From Hydrogenophaga sp. NFH-34 (GTDB taxonomy: Bacteria; Pseudomonadota; Gammaproteobacteria; Burkholderiales; Burkholderiaceae_C), in NCBI RefSeq assembly GCF_021401345.1, contig NZ_JACBGE010000029.1, forward strand, positions 1 to 56,876: a stretch of DNA of 56,876 nucleotides, in the 5' to 3' direction. The notes under the pieces were generated by a model. The model ran no database searches. It was not told the origin of the DNA and saw nothing but the letters and a program-made list of their open reading frames with translations. Within the stretch, counting starts at the first letter, position 1. Each line of letters opens with the position of its first letter. This document shows positions 1 through 11,369 of this stretch, one piece after another. The position numbers and the translations under genes are program-made.

Positions 1-110
1 CGCCTTGGTCGCTTGCATGCGCAAGCTGCTGACCACGCTCAATGCCATGGTCCGAACTGGCAAACCTTGGGACAAATCGCTTCACAGCGCTTGACTTCCA
101 AGACGGTTAC
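1..110 (+). mobile_element. 3' end of an IS110-family insertion sequence
   Basis: The first bases hold the end of an IS110-type transposase gene and a short non-coding tail (CTTGACTTCCAAGACGG and following) like the right end of these elements. IS110 elements usually lack terminal inverted repeats, so the exact end cannot be read from sequence. It lies somewhere near the glgP stop codon at 111-113. The body of the element is outside the window. Confidence 0.65.
2..94 (+). CDS. IS110-family transposase, C-terminal fragment (cut by window edge)
   Basis: Reading from base 2, the frame gives ALVACMRKLLTTLNAMVRTG, then KPWDKSLHSA and TGA at 92-94. The block CMRKLL-TLNAM with a following KPWD is the typical extreme C-terminus of IS110/IS116/IS902 transposases, which are DEDD-type recombinases that move without target duplication. 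Only 30 codons are visible, so completeness cannot be judged. The gene converges on glgP, with 16 bases between the two stop codons. Confidence 0.75.
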   Translation, partial: ALVACMRKLLTTLNAMVRTGKPWDKSLHSA

Positions 111-2603
111 TCAGTCGGTGGTGAACAGCGGCTGGATGTTCCAGATCTGCTCGGCGTATTCACCGATCGTGCGGTCCGATGAGAACGTCCCCATGCCGGC
201 CACATTCAGGATGGCCTTGCGCGTCCATTCGGCCGGCTGGCGGTACAACTCGTCGACCTTGAGCTGGGTCGCCACATAGTCGGTGTAGTCGGCCAGCAGC
301 AGGTAGTAGTCGGACTCCAGCAGCGTGCGCGTGATGTCGTGGAAACGGCCTGGCTCCTCGGGGCTGAAAGCGCCTTCGGCGATGCGGTCGATCGCGGTTT
401 TCAGGTCGTAGTTGTGTTCGTAGTAGCGGCGCGGGTTGTAGCCGCTGGCGCGCAGGGCCGCCACCTGCTCGGTGCGGTTGCCGAAGATGAAGATGTTGTC
501 CAGCCCCACGTTTTCGGCTATCTCGATGTTGGCGCCGTCCCAGGTGCCGATGGTCAGCGCCCCGTTGAGCGCGAACTTCATGTTGCCGGTGCCCGAGGCC
601 TCGGTGCCGGCGGTGGAAATCTGCTCCGACAGGTCGGCCGCCGGCATGATGACTTCGGCCAGCGACACGCGGTAGTTGGGGATGAACACCACCTTGAGCT
701 TGTCGCCGATGCGCTTGTCGTTGTTGACGGTGCGCGCCACGTCGTTGATGAGCTTGATGACCAGCTTGGCCATGTAGTAGGCCGATGCCGCCTTGCCACC
801 GAAAATCACGGTGCGTGGCACCCAGTTGGCGTTGGGGTGGGCCAGGATCTGCTGGTAGCGCGTGACCACGTGCAGCACGTTGAGCAACTGGCGCTTGTAT
901 TCGTGCATGCGCTTGACCTGCACGTCGAACAGGCTGTCGGGGCTTACCACCACGCCGGTTTCGCGCGCGATGCGTTCGGCCAGACGCTTCTTGTTCTGCA
1001 GCTTGGCCAGGCGGAAGGCGTTGTTGAATTCGGGGTCGGCGGCCAGGTCACCGAGTTGCGCCAACTGGTCGAGATGGCGGCGCCAGCCGGTGCCGATGCG
1101 GCTGTCGATCAGCGCCGACAGCGAGGGGTTGGCCTGCGAGAGCCAGCGGCGCGGGGTGATGCCGTTGGTCTTGTTGCAAAAGCGCTCGGGCCAGATGCGC
1201 GCGAAGTCGGCAAAGATGGTTTCCACCATCAGGTTGCTGTGCAGTGCCGACACGCCGTTGACCTGGTGGCTGGCCAGCACCGACAGATAGGCCATGCGCA
1301 CGCGGCGCTGGCCACGCTCGTCGATCAGGGAGACGCGGCGCAGCAGGTCGTTTTCACCCGGGAAGCGGTCGTGCACCTCGGCCAGGAAGGCCGCGTTGAG
1401 GTCGTAGATGATGCGCAGGTGGCGCGGCAGCAGCCGGCCCATCAGGTCCACCGGCCAGGTTTCCAGCGCCTCGCTCATCAGCGTGTGGTTGGTGTAGCTG
1501 AAGATCTTCTGGCACAGGCCCCAGGCGGTGTCCCAGTCGACGTGGTGTTCGTCCACCAGCAGGCGCATGAGTTCGGGCACGGCCAGCGCGGGGTGGGTGT
1601 CGTTGAGGTGGATGGCGACCTTGTCGGCCAGGTTCTCGAAACTGCCGTGGCGCTTGAGGTAGCGGCGCAGGATGTCCTGCAGCGAGGCGCTGACGAAGAA
1701 ATATTCCTGGCGCAGGCGCAGTTCCTTGCCGTGTTCGGTGCTGTCGTCGGGGTAGAGCACGCGCGAGACGTTTTCCGACTGGTTCTTGGCCTCGACGGCG
1801 CGCATGTAGTCGCCTTTGTTGAAGGCGTCGAGGTTGATGCCGCCGGAGGCGCGCGCGGTCCACAGGCGCAGCGTGGTCACGCTGGTGAGTTCGTGGCCGG
1901 GAATGCCGGTGTCGTACGCGGTGGCGATCACGTCGTCGGTGTCGGCCCAGCGCACCTGGTCGCCGTCCTGCGCGAGGCGGCCGCCGAAGCGCACGGTGTA
2001 GCTGAATTCGGGCCGCATGAATTCGCCCGGGTTGCCGCTGACGAGCCAGTAGTCGGGCTCTTCGACCTGGCGGCCGTCCTGGATGCGCTGGGCGAACATG
2101 CCGTAGTCGTAGCGGATGCCGTAGCCCATGCCGGGCAGGCCCAGCGTGGCCAGCGAATCGAGGAAACACGCGGCCAGGCGACCGAGGCCGCCATTGCCCA
2201 GGCCGGCATCGGATTCCATGTCGATCAGGGCGTCGAAGTCGGCACCGAGCTGGGTGCAGGCGGTGCGCGCGGCGTCGTAGATGCCGGCGGCCAGCAGGGC
2301 GTTGGTCAGCGCCCGGCCGGTGAGGAATTCCATCGAGAGGTAGTACACGCGTTTGGCGTCCGCGTCCTGCGCGGCGGCCAGGCTCTGGCGCCAGCGGTCC
2401 ATGCAGCGGTCGCGCACGGCGTGGAACAGCGCGAACATCCAGTCCCGTTTGGTGGCCGACCGCAGGTCCTTGCCGACGGCGTAGACCAGCCGGTTGGCGA
2501 TGGATTTGCGCAGCGCCTCGACGCTGTTTTCCAGGTGGTCGTATTCAAAAGGGGCGGTGGGCGCAGCGGCGATGGTCTCGGGGGCGGTGTTCGTTGGGGA
2601 CAT
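111..2603 (-). CDS. glgP: Glycogen phosphorylase
   Basis: Cytosolic PLP enzyme (GT35) that releases glucose-1-phosphate from glycogen chain ends. The start at 2603 gives 830 residues, the usual family length; the frame stays open upstream to 2693 but that part lacks family character. Landmarks: an N-terminal segment with EFLTGRAL and NGGLGRLAACFLDSLATL, the KRMHEYKRQLLN motif, GGKAASAYYMAK, and the PLP-binding stretch EASGTGNMKFALNG with Lys676 as the Schiff-base lysine. It is the last gene of the glg operon, 43 bases after glgA. An IS110-type end converges on its stop codon, so its natural terminator may have been displaced. Confidence 0.96.
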   Translation of the reverse strand: MSPTNTAPETIAAAPTAPFEYDHLENSVEALRKSIANRLVYAVGKDLRSATKRDWMFALFHAVRDRCMDRWRQSLAAAQDADAKRVYYLSMEFLTGRALTNALLAAGIYDAARTACTQLGADFDALIDMESDAGLGNGGLGRLAACFLDSLATLGLPGMGYGIRYDYGMFAQRIQDGRQVEEPDYWLVSGNPGEFMRPEFSYTVRFGGRLAQDGDQVRWADTDDVIATAYDTGIPGHELTSVTTLRLWTARASGGINLDAFNKGDYMRAVEAKNQSENVSRVLYPDDSTEHGKELRLRQEYFFVSASLQDILRRYLKRHGSFENLADKVAIHLNDTHPALAVPELMRLLVDEHHVDWDTAWGLCQKIFSYTNHTLMSEALETWPVDLMGRLLPRHLRIIYDLNAAFLAEVHDRFPGENDLLRRVSLIDERGQRRVRMAYLSVLASHQVNGVSALHSNLMVETIFADFARIWPERFCNKTNGITPRRWLSQANPSLSALIDSRIGTGWRRHLDQLAQLGDLAADPEFNNAFRLAKLQNKKRLAERIARETGVVVSPDSLFDVQVKRMHEYKRQLLNVLHVVTRYQQILAHPNANWVPRTVIFGGKAASAYYMAKLVIKLINDVARTVNNDKRIGDKLKVVFIPNYRVSLAEVIMPAADLSEQISTAGTEASGTGNMKFALNGALTIGTWDGANIEIAENVGLDNIFIFGNRTEQVAALRASGYNPRRYYEHNYDLKTAIDRIAEGAFSPEEPGRFHDITRTLLESDYYLLLADYTDYVATQLKVDELYRQPAEWTRKAILNVAGMGTFSSDRTIGEYAEQIWNIQPLFTTD

Positions 2604-2646
2604 GGTGGGATGTACAAAAGAACGGCTCGGGGCGGATGCCTGCTGT

Positions 2647-4203
2647 TTAAGCAGAAGCCGTGCCATGGCCCGCTTCGGCCATCGCCTGGGCATAGACCTG
2701 GCGATAGGCGGTCGCGGCGCGGGCCCAGTCGAAACGCAGAGACATGGCGTGGCGCTGCACGGCCCGCCAGTCGGCGGGGCGGTGGTGCAGAGCGAAGGCG
2801 CGGCGGATGGCCTGGCGCAGGTCGTGTTCGTTCAGGCCCTGGAAGACGAAGCCGCTGGCGCTGCCGTCGTGCAGGTTTTCCAGGGCGCAGTCGGTCACGG
2901 TGTCGGCCAGGCCGCCGACCGCCCGCACCAGCGGCAGGGTGCCGTAGCGCAGGCCGTAGAGCTGGGTCAGGCCGCAGGGCTCGAAGCGCGAGGGCAGCAG
3001 GATCACATCGGCGCCCGCGATCACGCGGTGCGACAGCGCCTCGTCGTAGCCGACATGCACCGCGACCCGGCCGGGGTGGCGCTGGCTGGCGTGACGCAGC
3101 GCCTGCTCGATCTGCGCGTCCCCGGTGCCCAGCACCACCAGTTGGCCGCCCCGGGCGACCAGATCGTCGACCACGCCGGGCAGCAGGTGCAGGCCCTTCT
3201 GCTCGGTCAGCCGGCTGACCACGGCAAACAGCAGGGCGTCCGGCTTGGGGCGCAGCTTCATCTGCTTTTGCAGCAGGGTCTTGGCCTGGGCCTTGCCGTC
3301 CAGGTGTTCGGCGTCGAAGCCCGGTTGCACCAGCGGATCGGCGGCGGGGTTCCAGACCGCGTCGTCGACGCCGTTGAGGATGCCGTGCAGCCGGTGGCGC
3401 CGTTCGCGCAGCACACCGTCGAGCCCGCAGCCCTGTTCTTCACCGGTGATCTCGCGCGCGTAGGTCGGGCTCACGGTGGTGATGGCGTCGCTGAATTGCA
3501 GACCCGCTTTCATGAAGGACAGGTGGCCATGGAACTCCAGGCCCTGCATGCGGAACAGGTGATCGGGCAGGCCGAGGCGGTGCCGGGCCTCGCCCGCGAA
3601 CACCCCCTGGTAGGCGAGGTTGTGGATCGTGAAGACGGTGGCCGGGCGCGGCAGGCCCGGTGCGCGCAGCGCCTGCAGGTAGGCGAAGGCCAGGCCGGTG
3701 TGCCAGTCGTGTCCGTGCACCACATCGGGTTGCCAGGCTGGCTGGCCGTTGGCGGCCGGGGTCGGCAGGGCACCGATGCCCAGCAGCGCCGCGGCCCAGC
3801 CCAGCCAGGCAAAGCGCTCGGCGCTGTTGGCCCAAGGGCGCCCTTCCGGGTCCAGGTAGGGATTGCCAGGCTGTTCGTACAGGCCGGGAGCGTGCAGCAG
3901 CCACACCGGCAGGCGGCTGCCCGTGATGCGGCCGGCGCGCAGCGTGGGCGGCGGACCGCCGGCCGTGAGCGGGTCCGGGCCCACACCGGCGGGCAGGCCG
4001 GCCATACCGGCCGTGGGCAGCGGGATCACCGGGCCTTCGGGCTTGACGCCGGCGGCGATGGCGGGACAGGCGGGCAGCAGCAGGCGCACGTCCTGCTTCT
4101 GGGCGCGCAGCGCCGGCGGCAGCGCCGCGCTGACGTCGGCCAGCCCGCCGGTTTTGAGCAGCGGAAAGATCTCGGCGCAGACGTAAAGGACTTTCAGGGG
4201 CAT
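2647..4203 (-). CDS. glgA: Glycogen synthase (ADP-glucose, GT5)
   Basis: Transfers glucose from ADP-glucose to the growing alpha-1,4-glucan. The start at 4203 (MPLKVLYVCAEIFPLLKTGG) gives 518 residues, close to the family norm, and puts the ADP-glucose-binding KTGGL at residues 17-21. HDWHTG at 165-170 is a conserved GT5 motif. The C-terminal Rossmann half has PSRFEPCGLTQLYGLRYG and GGLADTV. The frame continues upstream through the intergenic repeat, which is not coding. It lies between glgC and glgP and has a 115-base leader containing a palindromic repeat. Confidence 0.96.
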   Translation of the reverse strand: MPLKVLYVCAEIFPLLKTGGLADVSAALPPALRAQKQDVRLLLPACPAIAAGVKPEGPVIPLPTAGMAGLPAGVGPDPLTAGGPPPTLRAGRITGSRLPVWLLHAPGLYEQPGNPYLDPEGRPWANSAERFAWLGWAAALLGIGALPTPAANGQPAWQPDVVHGHDWHTGLAFAYLQALRAPGLPRPATVFTIHNLAYQGVFAGEARHRLGLPDHLFRMQGLEFHGHLSFMKAGLQFSDAITTVSPTYAREITGEEQGCGLDGVLRERRHRLHGILNGVDDAVWNPAADPLVQPGFDAEHLDGKAQAKTLLQKQMKLRPKPDALLFAVVSRLTEQKGLHLLPGVVDDLVARGGQLVVLGTGDAQIEQALRHASQRHPGRVAVHVGYDEALSHRVIAGADVILLPSRFEPCGLTQLYGLRYGTLPLVRAVGGLADTVTDCALENLHDGSASGFVFQGLNEHDLRQAIRRAFALHHRPADWRAVQRHAMSLRFDWARAATAYRQVYAQAMAEAGHGTASA

Positions 4204-4251
4204 GGGGCAGCGGTAAAACGGAGAAGCCAATAGCCAGCTCGCGCCACAGAA

Positions 4252-4294
4252 CCGGCTTCGCCGGGCTGCAGGCGAAGCCCCCCTGGCAGGGGGG
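4252..4294. repeat. GC-rich palindromic intergenic element between glgC and glgA
   Basis: Two adjacent inverted repeats: CCGGC/GCCGG around TTC (4252-4264) and CCCCCC-TGGCA-GGGGGG (4278-4294, perfect 6-base arms). Elements of this look (runs of C and G around small loops, often containing GGCTTCGCC) recur at 18554-18657 and 54375-54412 in this window, suggesting a repetitive extragenic family. Inside the glg operon it could form a transcript hairpin that tunes glgA-glgP expression or RNA stability. Confidence 0.55.
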
Positions 4295-4318
4295 TGACAC
4301 CGGAGGCGGCGCGGGGGG

Positions 4319-5581
4319 TCATGCCAATTTTTCCAGCATTTCGCGCGTGACCAGCACCACGCCGCCGGGGGTGCGGAAGAAGCGCCGGGCATCGGCCTCG
4401 GCGTCGAAGCCGATGGCCATGCCTGGCGGGATGGCGCAGCCGTTGTCGACCACCACCTTGCGCAGCTTGCTGCCTCGGCCGACGTCGACCTCGGGCAGCA
4501 GCACGGCTTCATCGACCTCGGCGTAGGAGTGGATGCGCACCTTGGAGAACAGCACCGAACGGCGCACCGATCCGCCCGAGATGATGCAGCCGCCCGAGAC
4601 CAGCGAATCCACCGCCATGCCGCGGCGGCCGTCGTCGTCAAAAACGAACTTGGCCGGCGGCAGCTGTTCCTGGTAGGTCCAGATCGGCCACTCGCGGTCG
4701 TACATGTCGAGTTCGGGCAGCGGGTCGGTGAGGTCGATGTTGGCGGCCCAGTAGGCGTCGACCGTGCCCACGTCGCGCCAGTAGGCGGGCGCTTCGGGGG
4801 CACTCTTGACGCAGGACAGGCCGAACGGGTGGGCCACGGCCTGCCCTTCGGCGACCATGGCCGGAATCACGTCCTTGCCGAAGTCGCGGCTCGATCCCGG
4901 CCGGGCGGCGTCCGTTTCGAGCGCGGCAAACAGGTGCTGCGCGTCGAAGACGTAGATGCCCATGCTGGCCAGCGCTACCTCGGGCTTGCCGGGCATGGGG
5001 GCGGGCTGGGCCGGCTTTTCGGTGAAGCTGACGATGCGGCGCTGTTCGTCGATGGCCATGACGCCGAAGGCACTGGCCTCGGCGATCGGCACTTCGATGC
5101 AGGCCACCGTGCACTGTTTGCCCTGGGCCACGTGGTCGGCGATCAGGCTGGCGTAGTCCATCTTGTAGATGTGGTCACCGGCCAGGATGAGGATGTATTC
5201 GGGGTTGTGGGCGCGCAGGATGTCCAGGTTCTGGAAGATGGCGTCGGCCGTGCCGGCGTACCAGCTCTGTTCGTCGATGCGTTGCTGCGCGGGCAGCAGG
5301 TCGATGAACTCGTTGAACTCGTTGCGCAGAAAGCTCCAGCCGCGCTGCAGGTGGCGCAGCAGGCTGTGCGACTTGTACTGCGTGAGCACCCCGATGCGGC
5401 GCACGCCGGAGTTCAGGCAGTTGGAGAGGGCGAAGTCGATGATGCGGAACTTGCCCCCGAAATACACCGCCGGTTTGGTGCGGCGGTCGGTCAGGGCGTG
5501 CAGGCGCGATCCGCGCCCGCCGGCCAGCACCAGCGCGATGGTGCGGCGGGCCAGGTACTGGGGGGAAGTGGTCTTGTCCAT
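4319..5581 (-). CDS. glgC: Glucose-1-phosphate adenylyltransferase (ADP-glucose pyrophosphorylase)
   Basis: Makes ADP-glucose from ATP and glucose-1-phosphate, the committed step of glycogen synthesis. The start at 5581 gives 420 residues. The N-terminal nucleotide-binding signature GGRGSRL is at 21-27, followed by TDRRTKPAVYFGGKFRIIDF and ALSNCLNSG. SWYAGTADAIFQN is the conserved sugar-phosphate region, and the C-terminal third is a left-handed beta-helix type sequence. It lies 53 bases downstream of malQ. Enzymes of this class are allosterically controlled by glycolytic intermediates; the effector cannot be read here. Confidence 0.97.
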   Translation of the reverse strand: MDKTTSPQYLARRTIALVLAGGRGSRLHALTDRRTKPAVYFGGKFRIIDFALSNCLNSGVRRIGVLTQYKSHSLLRHLQRGWSFLRNEFNEFIDLLPAQQRIDEQSWYAGTADAIFQNLDILRAHNPEYILILAGDHIYKMDYASLIADHVAQGKQCTVACIEVPIAEASAFGVMAIDEQRRIVSFTEKPAQPAPMPGKPEVALASMGIYVFDAQHLFAALETDAARPGSSRDFGKDVIPAMVAEGQAVAHPFGLSCVKSAPEAPAYWRDVGTVDAYWAANIDLTDPLPELDMYDREWPIWTYQEQLPPAKFVFDDDGRRGMAVDSLVSGGCIISGGSVRRSVLFSKVRIHSYAEVDEAVLLPEVDVGRGSKLRKVVVDNGCAIPPGMAIGFDAEADARRFFRTPGGVVLVTREMLEKLA

Positions 5582-5634
5582 GCTTGTCTCCGGGATGGTC
5601 GGGTGTCTTCGGGTCTTCTGTGTGTCAGCCGGGG

Positions 5635-7145
5635 TCAGCGCCCCGGCGGCAATCGGCCGTGGGCGCGGGTCATGGCCAGCAGGCGCTCGGCGGGGATGTG
5701 GTCGACCTGGCTCCAGTCGAAGCGCCACTCCCAGCAGCCACTGGCCAGCCCGGGGGTGTTCATGCGGTGGCGGCTGTCCAGGCCGAGCACGTCCTGGAAC
5801 GGCACGATGGCGGTGTTGGCCACCGATTGCGAAACGCTGTGGATCAGCGTCCAGTGCGGTTCCTGGTCCATGCAGCGGCCGGCGTAGGCGCGCGCGGCAG
5901 CCTTTTCGCCCATGGCGGCGCTGCGCCACCAGCCCACGCTGGTGTCGTTGTCGTGCGTGCCGGTGTAGGCCACGGTGCCGCGTTCGTAGTTGTGCGGCAG
6001 GTAGGGGTTGGCCGGGTCGCCGCCGAAGGCGAAGTGCAGGATGCGCATGCCCGGGAAGCCGCAGCCCGCGCGCAGCGCGTCCACTTCGGGGGTGATCAGC
6101 CCGAGGTCTTCGGCAATCACGGACAGGCTGCCCAGTTCGTCCTGCACGGCGTCGAAGAAGGCCTGGCCGGGGCCGCGCTGCCAGCGGCCGGCGATGGCGG
6201 TCGGCTCGGTGGCGGGGATTTCCCAGTGCGCTTCGAAGCCGCGGAAGTGGTCGAGGCGCACCACGTCGACCTGCCGGAAGGTGTGCGCCAGGCGGTCCTT
6301 CCACCAGCGATAGCCGTCGTGGGCCATGGCATCCCAGTCGTACAGCGGGTTGCCCCAGCGCTGGCCGGTGGGGCTGAAGTAGTCGGGCGGCACGCCCGCG
6401 ACGACAAAGGGGTCACCGCGTTCGTCGAGCAGGAACTGGTTGGCATGTGCCCAGACGTCGGCGCTGTGGTGGGCCACGAAGATGGGCGCGTCGCCGATGA
6501 TCTGCACGCCGCGTTCGCTGGCGTAGCGGCGCAGCGCCTGCCACTGCACCCAGAAGCGCCACTGCACGAAGCGCCAGAAGCCGAGGTCGGCGTCGGCCTG
6601 GTCGCGCACAGCCTGCAGGGCGTCGGCCTCGCGCCGGGCCAGCGGCTGGGGCCAGGTGGTCCAGGGACCGCCGTGGCGCGCGTCCAGCACCATGAACAGG
6701 GCGTAGTCGTCCAGCCAGTGGGCGTGCGCCGCGGCAAAGGTGGCGAAATCCTCGCGATCGGCCGCGCTCGCGCGCTGGCCGAAGCCTTTCCAGGCCTGGC
6801 GCAGGCTGGCCATGCGCCAGGGCCGCACGCGGCCGAAGTCGCAGCGCTGGTGGTCAAAGCCCTGGTGCGGCATCCAGGGCAGCCAGCCTTTGTGCACCAG
6901 GTCGTCCAGGTCGACCATCAGCGGGCTGCCGGCGAACGCGGACACGCTCTGGTAGGGCGAGTTGCCAGGGCCGGCGGGCGACAGCGGCAGCACCTGCCAG
7001 GCCGATTGCCCGGCGGCGACCAGCCAGTCGACGAAATGGCGGGCTGCAGGGCCCAGGTCGCCGCAGCCGTTCGGACCGGGCAGGCTGGTGATGTGCAGCA
7101 GCACGCCGCTGCTGCGGCGGGCGAGGAGGCTGTCGGCTGGAATGC

Positions 7146-7149
<4 letters not shown>
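5635..7149 (-). CDS. malQ: 4-alpha-glucanotransferase (amylomaltase, GH77)
   Basis: Moves alpha-1,4-glucan segments between maltodextrins, recycling short chains left by phosphorylase and debranching. The start at 7149 (MSIPADSLLARRSSGVLLHI) gives 504 residues, normal for bacterial MalQ. The catalytic triad is visible: Asp300 in VVRLDHFRGF, Glu347 in VIAEDLG, and Asp400 in YTGTHDND. The glgX stop overlaps this start as ATGA, implying translational coupling. The open frame runs far upstream inside glgX, but that part is an antisense-free shadow in another frame. Confidence 0.96.
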
Positions 7150-9362
<2,213 letters not shown>

Positions 9363-9392
9363 GTCAGCGATCCATGGCGCAGGGGCCGGGTT

Positions 9393-11273
9393 TCATTGCG
9401 GCCGCAGCCAGATCACCCCGAGCGGGGGCAGGGTCAGCGGGGCGGACCAGGCTTGCCCGTGCAGGGCCTGGGGTTCGGCCTGCAGGCTGCCGCCGTTGCC
9501 GACGTTGCCGCCCCCGTAGTGGGCCGAATCGGTGTTCAGGCACTCCAGCCAGTGGCCCTCGTGCGGCAGACCGATCCGGTAGCCTTCGCGCACCACGGGG
9601 GTGAGGTTGGCGATCACCACGGTGCTGTCCTCCAGCCGGTGACCCCAGCGCACGAAGGCCAGTACGGCCTGGTCGGCATCGTCCACCACCAGCCACTGGA
9701 AGCTGTGCGGGTCGGTGTCGCGCGCGTGCAGGGCGGGGCGTTCGCGGTAGAGCCGGTTGAGGTCGCGCACCAGGGCCTGCACGCCCGCGTGGGCCGGGTC
9801 GCCCAGCAGGTGCCAGGGCAGTTCGGTGTCGTGGTTCCATTCGGTGGGCTGGGCCAGTTCGGCGCCCATGAACAGCAGTTTCTTGCCCGGGTGGGCGTAC
9901 ATCCAGGCGTAGAGCGCTCGCAGGTTGGCGCGCTGCTGCCAGGGGTCGCCGGCCATCTTGCCCAGCAGCGAACCCTTGCCGTGCACCACCTCGTCGTGCG
10001 AGAGCGGCAGCACGTAGTCTTCGCTCCAAGCGTACATCATGGAAAAGGTCATGCGCTGGTGGTGCCAGCGGCGGTGCACTGGGTCTTCGGCGAAGTAGGC
10101 CAGGGTGTCGTGCATCCAGCCCATGTTCCACTTGTGGTCGAAGCCCAGCCCGCCGTCGGCCACGGCGCCGGTCACGCGCGGGAAGGCGGTGGATTCTTCG
10201 GCGATGGTGACCGCCTGTGGCGCCTCGCGCTGCAGCACTTCGTGCACCTCGCGCAGGAAGGCGATGGCTTCGTAGTTCTCGCGCCCGCCGTCCTTGTTGG
10301 GCACCCATTCGCCGGCGGGGCGGCTGTAGTCGCGGTAGAGCATGGAGGCCACCGCGTCCACACGCAGGCCGTCGATGCCGTACTGCTCGATCCAGAACAG
10401 CGCATTGCCCACCAGGTAGTTGCGCACCTCGTGCCGGCCCCAGTTGTAGATGAGGGTGTTCCAGTCGCGGTGGAAACCCTCGCGCGGGTCGGCGTGTTCG
10501 TACAGGGCGGTGCCGTCGAAGCGCGCCAGCGCGTGTTCGTCGGCGGGGAAGTGCGCGGGCACCCAGTCGAGGATGATTTTCAGGCCGGCGGCGTGCGCCG
10601 CGTCGACAAAGCGCCGGAAGCCGTCCGGGCGGCCGTAGCGGGCCGTGGGCGCGTACAGGCCGGTCGGCTGGTAGCCCCAGGAGCCATAGAACGGGTGTTC
10701 GCTGACCGGCAGCAGTTCGAGGTGGGTGAAGCCCAGTCCGGCGGCGTAGGGCACGAGTTCGCGCGCCAGATCGTCCCAGGTGGGCAGGGTGTGCGGTCCG
10801 CCGGGCCGGCGCCAGGAACCCACGTGCACTTCGTAGATGGCCATGGGTGCCCGGTCGGTCGGCGCTGGCACCCCCGTGGCCGGCGTCGGGCGCAGCGGCT
10901 CGCACACGCGGGCGGCGTTGCCGGGTGGCAGTTCGGTTTCGCGCGCGCAGGGGTCGGTCTTGTGGCGCCAGACGCCGTCGGCACCTTCGACCGCGAACTT
11001 GTACCAGTGGCCCACCGCGGCGCCGGGCACGAAGACCTCCCACACGCCGCACCCGGGGAGCAGGGCCAGGGGCTGCGCCTGCCAGCCGTTGAAATCGCCC
11101 AGCAGCAGCACCTGCCGCGCGTTCGGGGCCCAGACGGCGAAGGCCACGCCGTCGCAACCGTCGAGCGTGACCGGGTGCGCACCGAGTTTCTGCCAGGGCC
11201 GCAGGTGCTTGCCTTCGGCCAGCAGCCAGGCGTCGGTGTCGCCGATCCAGCGCACGGAGAGAGGTGGGGTCAT
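9393..11273 (-). CDS. glgB: 1,4-alpha-glucan branching enzyme (GH13_9)
   Basis: Introduces alpha-1,6 branches into glycogen. 626 residues: a CBM48 domain (about 35-125) and a catalytic barrel. The nucleophile Asp306 is in IDGLRVDAVAS, the acid/base Glu is in VTIAEESTAF (359/360), and LPLSHDEVVHGKGSLLGKM holds the third Asp (427). It lacks the extra N1 domain of the roughly 730-residue enterobacterial enzyme, as many shorter GlgBs do. It is the first gene of the operon; the promoter must lie in 11274-11369, shared with the divergent transporter. No obvious Shine-Dalgarno is seen before the ATG. Confidence 0.96.
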   Translation of the reverse strand: MTPPLSVRWIGDTDAWLLAEGKHLRPWQKLGAHPVTLDGCDGVAFAVWAPNARQVLLLGDFNGWQAQPLALLPGCGVWEVFVPGAAVGHWYKFAVEGADGVWRHKTDPCARETELPPGNAARVCEPLRPTPATGVPAPTDRAPMAIYEVHVGSWRRPGGPHTLPTWDDLARELVPYAAGLGFTHLELLPVSEHPFYGSWGYQPTGLYAPTARYGRPDGFRRFVDAAHAAGLKIILDWVPAHFPADEHALARFDGTALYEHADPREGFHRDWNTLIYNWGRHEVRNYLVGNALFWIEQYGIDGLRVDAVASMLYRDYSRPAGEWVPNKDGGRENYEAIAFLREVHEVLQREAPQAVTIAEESTAFPRVTGAVADGGLGFDHKWNMGWMHDTLAYFAEDPVHRRWHHQRMTFSMMYAWSEDYVLPLSHDEVVHGKGSLLGKMAGDPWQQRANLRALYAWMYAHPGKKLLFMGAELAQPTEWNHDTELPWHLLGDPAHAGVQALVRDLNRLYRERPALHARDTDPHSFQWLVVDDADQAVLAFVRWGHRLEDSTVVIANLTPVVREGYRIGLPHEGHWLECLNTDSAHYGGGNVGNGGSLQAEPQALHGQAWSAPLTLPPLGVIWLRPQ

Positions 11274-11369
11274 GGCGGCGGGGCGTTGGGGTGAATAACC
11301 ATGGTGCTGTGCAACATCATTCTGTCACCGTTCAGGTGCGCTTCAGGGGCGGTGGCCGACAATGCGGCC
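11274..11369. promoter_or_regulatory. Divergent intergenic region (glgB / cation transporter)
   Basis: A 96-base gap between two outward-pointing start codons. It must contain the glg operon promoter and probably that of the transporter. I could not identify convincing -35/-10 pairs or an operator, so this is assigned by position only. Confidence 0.4.

Noticed and set aside
339..3218. 959-codon open frame on the plus strand across glgP/glgA
   Set aside because: Antisense shadow created by strong G/C third-position bias; repetitive Ala/Gly/Val/Gln composition and no domain motifs, while the minus strand carries complete GlgP and GlgA.
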